From the NCBI RefSeq assembly GCF_031461075.1, contig NZ_JAVKPK010000108.1:1-7267 (forward strand): a stretch of 7,267 nucleotides of DNA. The letters are read 5' to 3'. Below are positions 1 through 5,359 of this stretch, piece after piece. The notes below the pieces were generated by a model, which made no database searches, was not told the DNA's origin, and worked only from the letters and a program-made list of their open reading frames with translations. Origin of the DNA: Methanosarcina baikalica. GTDB lineage: Archaea > Halobacteriota > Methanosarcinia > Methanosarcinales > Methanosarcinaceae. How positions within the stretch are numbered: the first letter of the stretch is position 1; every line of letters begins with the position of its first letter. The position numbers and the translations under genes were made by a program.

Positions 1-168
1 AAAAATATAAGCATTAATAGGTGTAATAAGTTGCGTTGGAAACTATACATTTGGTTTAGTGACTTTTTAAGATTTAAGATTTTACAGAACTTTCGGTCGC
101 TACCATTTGTAATTAGTTCAAAATTGAAATAACAGAGTTTATAGAGGCAAAGTCAGGAGATACTAAAC

Positions 169-387
169 ATGGAAATATCTCTAATAAAAAACCGATTTTT
201 ATGTTTCATTACGCCTTTTACTATATGCGTATTATTAGGATACTTCTTATTTCATAACTTCATGCAGGGAATACTCTATGGAATTGGCTCTGGAATAGGG
301 ACATGTATGGCAAAAAGGCATGAAAAAAGAAGAGAGAAAAGGAAGCAAGAAGAAACAGAAAAGAACACTAAAACCAATAACAGATGA
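169..387 (+). CDS. Small membrane protein of unknown function with basic tail (72 aa)
   Basis: I do not recognise a family. Residues 9-28 form a clear hydrophobic segment (LCFITPFTICVLLGYFLF), followed by a glycine-rich, weakly hydrophobic stretch at 31-48 (ILYGIGSGIGT). A strongly charged Lys/Arg/Glu tail runs from about 49 to 72. By the positive-inside rule the tail would lie in the cytoplasm, with one or two membrane passes. The start is supported by an AGGAGAT Shine-Dalgarno at 155-161, seven bases before the ATG. Base composition is much richer in A/T than the ribosomal cluster to the right, which could mean a recent arrival or weak constraint. A +1-frame ORF overlaps the 3' end (see findings), so the real C-terminus may differ. 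The ribosome binding site makes a real gene more likely than not. Confidence 0.5.
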   Translation: MEISLIKNRFLCFITPFTICVLLGYFLFHNFMQGILYGIGSGIGTCMAKRHEKRREKRKQEETEKNTKTNNR

Positions 388-479
388 GCTAAATAAAGAT
401 ACAGAAACCATAAAATGGAAGCAAAACCGAATAAAAAGAATAAACACAAATAGACGACTTGTATAAAAGGCGAAATCAA

Positions 480-526
480 AAAGAAAAACAAAATAAAAAG
501 TGTTCAAATCCCGCCCGCAGGCGGGA
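480..526 (-). terminator. Hairpin plus U-rich tail ending the rps6e transcript
   Basis: CCCGCC (510-515) pairs perfectly with GGCGGG (520-525) around a CGCA loop, and T509-A526 adds one more pair. On the minus strand this hairpin begins nine bases after the rps6e stop and is followed by a T-rich run (complement of the A-rich 478-500 stretch). Archaeal termination depends mainly on the U-run, so the T-rich tail is the stronger evidence. It would end the whole translation cluster. Confidence 0.6.
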
Positions 527-534
527 GCTTGAAA

Positions 535-945
535 TCACTCTGCAGGTGCTGGAGCTTCTCCGCCTTCGAGGCCTAAAAGGGCTTTTATGGATTTGCTCCC
601 GTATTCAACGATCTTGGCGTTGATCTGGACGATGTCATGAGCAATTTCTTTGCCGCGCATCATCTTTCTCCTGCGCTGCCCCGGAAGCTTGGGAGTATAG
701 CCTACACCTACTGCAAGCAGAATTCTCTGTCTTCTGGGACCAGGAAGATCGGGTTTCATAACAAAACCGCTGCCGTCACAGCCGCCAGTGATCTTGACTT
801 TATATCCGGCGAGCCCGAAAATGGCACCGTCAACAACTTCACCAATTGATTTTCCGATTAATGCGTTTGCTTCAGCATCTTTAATATCGAGCTGGTAAGC
901 ACGCCCTTCTTTTGGGTCAGATACTACAACTTTGAAATTAGCCAT
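535..945 (-). CDS. rps6e: 30S ribosomal protein eS6 (S6e)
   Basis: Small-subunit ribosomal protein of the archaeal/eukaryotic eS6 family, here 136 aa, a usual archaeal length without the long C-terminal helix of eukaryotic S6. Recognisable family features are the N-terminal MANFKVVVSDPKEGRAYQ strand, the GxxIGEVVDGAIFGLAGYKVKITGGCDGSGFVMK core at about residues 31-64, and the LPGPRRQRILLAVGVGYTP and LPGQRRRKMMRGKEI basic segments. The tail is Glu/Ala/Pro-rich (EGGEAPAPAE). The ATG at 945 has a GGAGG Shine-Dalgarno (complement of 953-957) seven bases upstream. It is the last gene of the minus-strand translation cluster, 110 nt after infB, and a terminator-like hairpin follows it. The 110-nt gap may carry its own promoter: the minus strand has AATAAAAAGG-like sequence around 998-1008, which is weak evidence. 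Confidence 0.97.
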   Translation of the reverse strand: MANFKVVVSDPKEGRAYQLDIKDAEANALIGKSIGEVVDGAIFGLAGYKVKITGGCDGSGFVMKPDLPGPRRQRILLAVGVGYTPKLPGQRRRKMMRGKEIAHDIVQINAKIVEYGSKSIKALLGLEGGEAPAPAE

Positions 946-1055
946 GTGAAATCCTCCAATATCAGATTTACTTTTAATTATTCCTTTGCCTTACATTGCC
1001 TTTTTATTCGAATTCTTACTGAGCCTTAACATGCTGTTGCCCTGCACATCAGCAG

Positions 1056-2831
1056 TTACTTTGCCCAGAAAGGATTATCTTTTCTTTTGAGCATAAGGAA
1101 AATATCAAGAGTTTCCTTTTCATCAGTTGAAAGGGAATTGTAGATTTCGTGCTCAAGAACTTTGGCGTGCCTCTCAGGCACGTTAATATAGAGCACGTCT
1201 TCTTCTTTGATCTGTCTGCCGACTGTTGCGCCGTCAATTGCCATTGCAACTTCCTTGCCTACTCTTGCAGAAGGAATGTTTTCCCCGTCAGACTGCAGAC
1301 CCTTGATCTTGCCTATGACGGTCCCATTTTCAAGCATGACATCTGCGTTTGTCCGCACGACCCCGCCAAGCACCCTTACCCCGACAACTGCGGGTTTGCT
1401 CTGACGGAACACGCATCCCGGAAGAATTTTGAATTTTCCAGGGCGAATAATGGTTTCGAAAATCTTCTTTTCAGCCAGTTCCTGCTGTTCTTTTACATAT
1501 TTCTGGTAGTCTTCAACCAGGCGGTAGATCACATCACTTGTGAGCACCTTCACAGTACTTTCCTGCAGGAAATCTCTGGCGTCAGGGTGAACTTTGACAT
1601 TGAAACCTATAAGCACCGAATAGAGAGGGTCTTCAACTGTCGAAGCTTCAATTGCATCTCTGTGGGATATGTCCCCTACTTCGGCTTTCCTGATAGGGAC
1701 TTCATCTTTCCGGAACTCATGGACAAGGGCTTCAAGGGAACCCAGGGTATCTGCTTTGATTAGGATCCCTACCGAACCCGTATCAATCCTGACCTCATCT
1801 ATCTCGGACTTTACCTGCGCTACGATTTCATCAAGGTTTTCTTCCGTAGCAACCCTTATCGGAGAGCCTGCAAGGGCACCTTCGAGGCCGGGAGCCGAAA
1901 TCTTTACACCAGCCGCAGCAGTGACCTTATTTACCTGCTGGAACTTGCTTTCGTAGCGGATCTCAGAAAGCTCCCTCGGCTTTAAGAGAGCACGGACCTT
2001 GGTCTGGATCGGTTCTCCAAGGCTTCCGATAACGACAGTATCCCCTTTTTTCAACGTGCCGTCATAGAGAATAACATCAAGTGTTGCACCCAGGCCTTTT
2101 TCTTCCTTGACCTCAAGTACGGTTCCGACTCCTGGGCCTTTGGCGCTGTACTGGAGATTTGCTTCAAGGAACTTCTGGGTCAGGCCGAGGAGTACCATCA
2201 GAACATCAGGAATTCCTTCTCCCGTGACAGCACTTACAGGCACTACACCCAGCATTTTCTGGAAGTTTGTAACCCTGTCGTAACGTTCTGCTGCAAAGCC
2301 CTGGTTGTATAGCTCACCTATTACCTCATAGAGCTTTGTCTCAAGCATGGCCTGTACATCGTAGGACTGTTTTTTGAAAGTGGCAGCAAAAGGCAGGTCT
2401 TTTTGTGAGACCCAGCCGCCAATCCTGTCGATCTTATTAGCAACAACAACAAAAGGAGTTTTGAACCGCTTTAAGATCTGCAGGCTTTCGTAGGTCTGGG
2501 GCTTGAAGCCTTCGTTTATATCCACTACAACAATTGCAAGGTCGGCAAGAGCGCCTCCCCTGCTCCTGAGGGTTGTAAAGGCATGATGCCCGGGTGTATC
2601 AATAAAGAGCAGTCCTGGCACAATGAAATGGTCTCTAAGCCTTGGATCTCCGAGCTTGTCGACAATCGCATCTATAGGGACTTCAGTTGCTCCGATATGC
2701 TGGGTGATGGCTCCGGCTTCTCCGCGAACAATTGCAGTACCCCTGATTTTGTCCAGCAGAGTAGTTTTCCCGTGGTCGACGTGCCCCATCACGCAGACTA
2801 TAGGAGTTCTTAAATTTTTCTTGTCGGTCAT
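1056..2831 (-). CDS. infB: Translation initiation factor aIF5B (IF-2 family GTPase)
   Basis: GTPase that promotes ribosomal subunit joining and initiator tRNA placement; the archaeal form resembles eukaryotic eIF5B. Counting from the ATG at 2831 (591 aa), the G domain shows G1 GHVDHGKTT (16-24), switch I with GAITQHIG (40-47), G3 DTPGH (78-82), G4 NKID (132-135) and G5 SAVTGEG (200-206). Beta-barrel domain II follows from about 230, then domain III and the C-terminal barrel with helical end (RPGKFKILPGCVFRQSKPAVVGVRVLGG within about 460-591). The longer frame starts at an ATG at 2849 (adding MREVLH). I prefer 2831 because GAGAGGT (complement of 2839-2845) sits seven bases before it, while 2849 has no good site and overlaps that Shine-Dalgarno region. 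There is no intein and all motifs are intact. It lies downstream of ndk across a 157-nt structured spacer. Confidence 0.97.
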   Translation of the reverse strand: MTDKKNLRTPIVCVMGHVDHGKTTLLDKIRGTAIVRGEAGAITQHIGATEVPIDAIVDKLGDPRLRDHFIVPGLLFIDTPGHHAFTTLRSRGGALADLAIVVVDINEGFKPQTYESLQILKRFKTPFVVVANKIDRIGGWVSQKDLPFAATFKKQSYDVQAMLETKLYEVIGELYNQGFAAERYDRVTNFQKMLGVVPVSAVTGEGIPDVLMVLLGLTQKFLEANLQYSAKGPGVGTVLEVKEEKGLGATLDVILYDGTLKKGDTVVIGSLGEPIQTKVRALLKPRELSEIRYESKFQQVNKVTAAAGVKISAPGLEGALAGSPIRVATEENLDEIVAQVKSEIDEVRIDTGSVGILIKADTLGSLEALVHEFRKDEVPIRKAEVGDISHRDAIEASTVEDPLYSVLIGFNVKVHPDARDFLQESTVKVLTSDVIYRLVEDYQKYVKEQQELAEKKIFETIIRPGKFKILPGCVFRQSKPAVVGVRVLGGVVRTNADVMLENGTVIGKIKGLQSDGENIPSARVGKEVAMAIDGATVGRQIKEEDVLYINVPERHAKVLEHEIYNSLSTDEKETLDIFLMLKRKDNPFWAK

Positions 2832-2988
2832 ATGCAAAACCTCTCTCATTCCCGCGTCTTATTCGCTGCAGGTCCAGAAGGGTCCGGGTTTACCCGGAAG
2901 GACCCATTTTGCAGGTACCGGATAAACAAAGACTTGGAATCGCGCCCTGAAACTTTCAGAAACGCGAAAAGGCTTTGATGCACCTGCT
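2832..2988 (-). promoter_or_regulatory. Structured ndk-infB spacer with alternative stem-loops
   Basis: Read on the minus strand, the spacer holds, first, a stem-loop at 2966-2941 (CGCG/CGCG enclosing CTGAA-AGT-TTCAG). Next comes GTTTATCCGG (2927-2918), which can pair over 10 bp with CCGGGTAAAC (2897-2888), one pair being U-G. That second segment can instead fold locally as CCGGG-TAAA-CCCGG (2897-2884), extended by GGGT/ACCC (2905-2902 with 2883-2880). The two folds are mutually exclusive, and both lie before the infB Shine-Dalgarno (2845-2839). The function is unknown; attenuation, translation control or an RNase processing site are all possible. Confidence 0.35.
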
Positions 2989-3438
2989 TTATTCGTACAG
3001 ACAGACTTCATCGATCCTGGAATATTTCCCGATTTCGGAGTCCTTAAAGTGAATTGCAATTTCCCTTGCTGCAGCATCGGGGGAATCGGATGCATGAACT
3101 ACGTTTCTACCTACATCCAGAGCAAAATCCCCGCGGATAGTTCCCGGAGCTGCATCTACCGGGTTTGTAGCCCCGTTTACAGCCCTCATAACTCTGACTG
3201 CATCTTTTCCGGCAACTACCATCGAGACCGAGGGACCGGAGGTGACAAATTCGATAAGGGAAGGAAAGAAAGGCCTGGCTGCATGTTCACCGTAGTGTTC
3301 CTTTGCAGTGGTTTCACTGATAACGTTCATCCTAAGAGCAACGATTTTCAGACCCCGCTTTTCGATTCTGGAAATGATCTCGCCAACCAGCCCGCGCTGG
3401 ACTCCGTCAGGCTTTACCATAACGTATGTCTGTTCCAT
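2989..3438 (-). CDS. ndk: Nucleoside diphosphate kinase
   Basis: Transfers the gamma-phosphate from NTPs to NDPs through a phosphohistidine intermediate, balancing NTP pools including GTP for translation. From the ATG at 3438 the protein is 149 aa, normal for the family. It opens with EQTYVMVKPDGVQRG (Lys9 of the VKPDG motif). It contains HYGEHAARPFF (48-58) and SGPSVSMVVAG (68-77). The catalytic signature is TIRGDFALDVGRNVVHASDS (100-119), with the active histidine at 115. All key residues are present. The open frame extends to a GTG at 3444, but AAGGTG overlaps that codon and sits five bases before the ATG at 3438, so it is the Shine-Dalgarno for the ATG. It lies between rpl24e (47-nt gap) and infB, the arrangement seen in many euryarchaea. 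Confidence 0.97.
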   Translation of the reverse strand: MEQTYVMVKPDGVQRGLVGEIISRIEKRGLKIVALRMNVISETTAKEHYGEHAARPFFPSLIEFVTSGPSVSMVVAGKDAVRVMRAVNGATNPVDAAPGTIRGDFALDVGRNVVHASDSPDAAAREIAIHFKDSEIGKYSRIDEVCLYE

Positions 3439-3485
3439 GTGCACACCTTAATAATCTGAACAAATAAACTGGCAATTCAATTTCT

Positions 3486-3674
3486 TTATACTTTTTTCAA
3501 CTGGATTCTGCCTTTCTCAGTCCATTCGGTACGCCGCGGAAGCCTGCCCAGATTGAAGTTGTTCACACACTTGGAAGAGTGCATGTAGTAGGTAGAACCG
3601 TCTTTTTTGATGTAGAGCTTACCGGTTCCAGGCTCTAACATCTTCCCGCAAAAATAGCATTTCCTCTGTTCCAT
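3486..3674 (-). CDS. rpl24e: 50S ribosomal protein eL24 (L24e)
   Basis: Small zinc-ribbon ribosomal protein of the large subunit, 62 aa, typical of archaeal eL24. The first zinc knuckle is C6-x2-C9 (RKCYFCG) and the second is H32-x3-C36 (YMHSSKC). The PGTGKLYIKKDGSTYY segment and the NFNLGRLPRRTEWTEKGR tail are family hallmarks. In most relatives I know the second knuckle is CSSKC, so histidine here makes a C3H rather than C4 site. The ATG at 3674 is preceded by GGTGAG four bases upstream. The gene starts 16 nt after the rps28e stop, so the two are surely co-transcribed, and ndk follows. Confidence 0.96.
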   Translation of the reverse strand: MEQRKCYFCGKMLEPGTGKLYIKKDGSTYYMHSSKCVNNFNLGRLPRRTEWTEKGRIQLKKV

Positions 3675-3690
3675 CTATCTCACCGCTTTC

Positions 3691-3912
3691 TTACCTGGTG
3701 GTCAATTTCTTTGCTTCTCTTGATGTCTCAAGAAGCATCATAATGTCACCGATCCGGATAGGGCCTACACAGTTCCTGGTGATTACACGACCCTTATCCC
3801 TGCCTTCCAGAACCCTACATTGGATCTGGCTAGCTTCACCATGCATACCCGTATTCCCGATAACGTCAATAACTTCAGCAGCAAAGCCGCCTGTCGTGCT
3901 TTCGTCAGCCAT
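3691..3912 (-). CDS. rps28e: 30S ribosomal protein eS28 (S28e)
   Basis: Small-subunit ribosomal protein of the eS28 family, a short OB-fold protein bound near the mRNA exit region. From the ATG at 3912 it is 73 aa: MADESTTGGFAAEVIDVIG, then the conserved GMHGEASQIQCRVLEGRDKGRVITRNCVGPIRIGDIMMLLETSREAKKL, matching the family over nearly its whole length. The frame is open to a GTG at 3921 (adding MLI), but GAGGTG is six bases before the ATG at 3912 and overlaps that GTG, so 3912 is the better start. It sits 24 nt after rpl7ae and 16 nt before rpl24e, forming the classic archaeal L7Ae-S28e-L24e string. Confidence 0.96.
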   Translation of the reverse strand: MADESTTGGFAAEVIDVIGNTGMHGEASQIQCRVLEGRDKGRVITRNCVGPIRIGDIMMLLETSREAKKLTTR

Positions 3913-3936
3913 AATCAGCACCTCATGTTATCAGGA

Positions 3937-4299
3937 TTATTTAAGAGCTTCAAGCTTCTGGGCAATGTCCTGAACCATTTCAGCTGCTTTTCCTGCATCT
4001 ACGATTGCGACCGTTGCGCAGGACACACCAAGCCCACTGGCTGCACCGAGTTCTTTCTGGTTTTTGATGAAGATGTAAGGTGCATTCTTTTCTTCGGAAA
4101 GGGGAGCGATATGAGCAACAATCTCTGCAGGCTCGATATCTCCTGCGATCAGAACGAGCTTCGCATTGCCTCTTTCGATTGCTTTTGTAGCTTCGTTGGT
4201 GCCCTTTTTGATCTTTCCAGTGTCTCTGGCAAGCTCGAGAGCTTCAAGTGCTTTGTTTGTAAGTTCTTCTGGAACGTCGAATTTAGCTAGTTGTGCCAT
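3937..4299 (-). CDS. rpl7ae: Ribosomal protein L7Ae (eL8), kink-turn RNA-binding protein
   Basis: Archaeal L7Ae is a 50S ribosomal protein and also the kink-turn binding core of box C/D and H/ACA guide RNPs and of RNase P. The 120-aa protein shows the family's RNA-binding signature: KIKKGTNEATKAIERG (29-44), then LVLIAGDIEPAEIVAHIAPL (48-67), and YIFIKNQKELGAASGLGVSCATVAI (75-99). The start ATG at 4299 has AAGGAG (complement of 4308-4313) eight bases upstream. It is the first gene of the minus-strand cluster, so the main promoter should lie in 4300-4611. A perfect 8-bp hairpin lies just upstream of its Shine-Dalgarno, which may bear on expression (separate entry). Confidence 0.97.
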   Translation of the reverse strand: MAQLAKFDVPEELTNKALEALELARDTGKIKKGTNEATKAIERGNAKLVLIAGDIEPAEIVAHIAPLSEEKNAPYIFIKNQKELGAASGLGVSCATVAIVDAGKAAEMVQDIAQKLEALK

Positions 4300-4307
4300 T
4301 TAAGATT

Positions 4308-4350
4308 CTCCTTCGAAATTGCGAATGCCGCAATTTTTCATCAATCATAG
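4308..4350 (-). promoter_or_regulatory. Hairpin abutting the rpl7ae Shine-Dalgarno; possible kink-turn-like element
   Basis: AAATTGCG (4316-4323) and CGCAATTT (4329-4336) form a perfect 8-bp stem with a 5-nt loop. On the minus strand the stem is flanked by GATGA on the 5' side and CGAAGGAG, which includes the Shine-Dalgarno, on the 3' side. These flanks could supply the G-A/A-G pairs of a kink-turn. The closing helix is poor: CCT/AGG only with an oversized loop, or U-A and U-G with a normal 3-nt loop. L7Ae autoregulation through a kink-turn in its own leader has been reported in archaea; its presence here is inference. Confidence 0.3.
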
Positions 4351-4561
4351 GTTTTTAACACACATCTGTCAACATTGAGATTCCAAATTCCTAAAAGAGA
4401 ACCTGAAAATGCTTCAATGCGGAGAGTAAATGAGTTGAAACATAGATACTGCTAGCTAAATGCTGCAGATCGAACCTTAGAAGTACATAATTGCCTATAA
4501 ACTTTCTGCTCGAAAACACGAGTCATAACCGAAAAACAGAAGTAAAGCAATAAAAAATTCG

Positions 4562-4569
4562 TATATATA
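4562..4569 (+). promoter_or_regulatory. TATA box for the radical SAM gene
   Basis: TATATATA is preceded by an A-rich stretch (AATAAAAAATTCG) that could act as the TFB-recognition element. Initiation about 25 bases downstream would give a leader of only about 20 nt before the ATG at 4612. This fits the absence of a Shine-Dalgarno there. Confidence 0.55.
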
Positions 4570-4611
4570 GCATCATCTCAAGTTTCCGGATAAAATAAGA
4601 ATTAATGCGTC

Positions 4612-5259
4612 ATGGTTATAAGGAATGCAATAAATTTTGATCGCATGGACACAATTTACTACGAAGCTCATAAAAATCTCTATATTAACCTTACCAACCG
4701 TTGCAGTGCAGACTGTGTATTTTGCATCCGCAACTTTGCAGACGGGGTTTACGGATACGATCTGAGGCTTTCAAAAGAGCCATCAACAGAGGAGATTATC
4801 GGCGCCCTTGAAAACGTGGATCTTTCGAAATATCGAGAAATCGTATTCACGGGCCTTGGAGAGCCGACCCTCAGGTTCGATGTGGTGCTTGCAGTGACAC
4901 GCTGGCTTAAATGCCGGAATATCAGAGTAAGGCTTGATACCAATGGACATGCAGCTCTGATAAACCCCGACAAAGATGTGATCTCGGAATTGAAAAAAGC
5001 AGGAATCGATTCCATCTCCGTAAGCCTGAATGCAGAGTCCGAAGAAAAATATAACAAACTCTGCAGGCCAACTCACAAAAATGCTTACAGAGCAGTACTT
5101 GATTTTATAAAAGGAGCAAGAAAAGTGGGAATCAGTACAAGAGTTACGGTAGTTGAGGTGTCCGAAATAGACCTGGAAAAATGTAAAAAGCTTGCAAATG
5201 AGCTTGATTCTGAATTCCATACAAGAGTTTTATCTGAAGCTGCAAGTAAAGAAATCTGA
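4612..5259 (+). CDS. Radical SAM protein, TatD-associated type
   Basis: The protein is a compact radical SAM enzyme of 215 aa. The [4Fe-4S]/SAM motif is C31-x3-C35-x2-C38 within LYINLTNRCSADCVFCIRNF. The GGE-like motif is GLGEPTL (81-87). DTNGH (109-113) and SISVSLNAES (134-143) match later strands of the partial TIM barrel. The NLTNRC...CVFCIR signature is characteristic of the family named TatD-associated radical SAM, whose reaction is unknown. There is no SPASM or other C-terminal cluster domain. No TatD nuclease gene is present in the window. The ATG at 4612 follows an in-frame TAA at 4603-4605 and lacks a Shine-Dalgarno, so translation is probably from a short leader. It is transcribed away from the ribosomal cluster. 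A possible 20-codon ORF follows 32 nt after its stop. The family assignment is from memory of the signature, and the substrate cannot be inferred. Confidence 0.85.
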   Translation: MVIRNAINFDRMDTIYYEAHKNLYINLTNRCSADCVFCIRNFADGVYGYDLRLSKEPSTEEIIGALENVDLSKYREIVFTGLGEPTLRFDVVLAVTRWLKCRNIRVRLDTNGHAALINPDKDVISELKKAGIDSISVSLNAESEEKYNKLCRPTHKNAYRAVLDFIKGARKVGISTRVTVVEVSEIDLEKCKKLANELDSEFHTRVLSEAASKEI

Positions 5260-5291
5260 AAATCATTTAATATGCGGGAGGTATAGATAGC

Positions 5292-5354
5292 GTGCAAAGC
5301 TTACTGTCTAAGCCTCCGGAGCTGAAACTTGAGGTTTCAAGGTTTTCCTGTTAA
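5292..5354 (+). CDS. Possible 20-codon ORF after the radical SAM gene
   Basis: GGGAGGT at 5276-5282 is a near-perfect archaeal Shine-Dalgarno and stands nine bases before a GTG at 5292. The frame encodes VQSLLSKPPELKLEVSRFSC, then TAA at 5352-5354, overlapping the stop of the convergent propeller gene by two bases. It could be a tiny peptide translated with the radical SAM gene, or chance. A hairpin that may be the + strand terminator (5323-5339) falls inside it, which argues against translation. No family is recognised. Confidence 0.2.
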   Translation: MQSLLSKPPELKLEVSRFSC

Positions 5355-5359
5355 TTTTC
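5323..5359 (+). terminator. Likely terminator between the convergent radical SAM and propeller genes
   Basis: TGAAAC (5323-5328) pairs with GTTTCA (5334-5339) around TTGAG. An alternative CTTGA/TCAAG stem (5328-5332 with 5337-5341) competes with it. On the + strand T-rich sequence follows (GGTTTTCCTGTTAATTTT), fitting termination of the radical SAM transcript. On the minus strand no U-run follows, so it is less convincing for the propeller gene. Confidence 0.4.

Larger units (their letters stand above)
4300..4611. promoter_or_regulatory. Divergent intergenic region between rpl7ae and the radical SAM gene
   Basis: This 312-nt spacer holds no ORF I can support. It must carry the promoters of both the translation cluster (leftward) and the radical SAM gene (rightward). 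Leftward TATA candidates are GTTTATAGG (complement of 4494-4502), which implies a long leader of roughly 170 nt, and GTTAAAAAC (complement of 4350-4358), which implies a short leader beginning near the rpl7ae hairpin. I cannot choose between them from sequence alone. A weak CTCG/CGAG inverted repeat lies near 4508-4521. Confidence 0.5.

Noticed and set aside
247..507. 86-codon Phe-rich minus-strand frame opposite the small membrane gene
   Set aside because: Phe/Leu/Ser-rich composition is what an A-rich opposite strand yields, and it runs through the rps6e terminator tail with no ribosome site.
503..526. A complete tRNA gene
   Set aside because: Only a T-loop/acceptor-like string is present; there is no D-arm, anticodon arm or 5' acceptor strand upstream.
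1149..1763. 204-codon + strand open frame
   Set aside because: It lies wholly antisense to infB, whose GTPase motifs are intact. The translation is Cys/Phe-rich with no recognisable domain, as expected of a shadow frame.
2832..2849. Upstream infB start at 2849
   Set aside because: It lacks a Shine-Dalgarno and overlaps the good one that serves 2831.
2859..3095. 78-codon minus-strand frame across the ndk-infB spacer
   Set aside because: Much of it overlaps the ndk 3' end in another frame, there is no ribosome site, and the spacer is better explained as structured leader RNA.
3049..3459. 136-codon + strand open frame
   Set aside because: It is antisense to ndk, which has every catalytic residue.
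3820..4290. 156-codon + strand open frame
   Set aside because: It is antisense to rpl7ae and rps28e, both clearly real, and its Cys/Ser/Phe-rich translation is shadow-like.
4783..5220. 145-codon minus-strand frame opposite the radical SAM gene
   Set aside because: It is antisense to a gene with an intact CxxxCxxC motif, and it shows no signal of its own.
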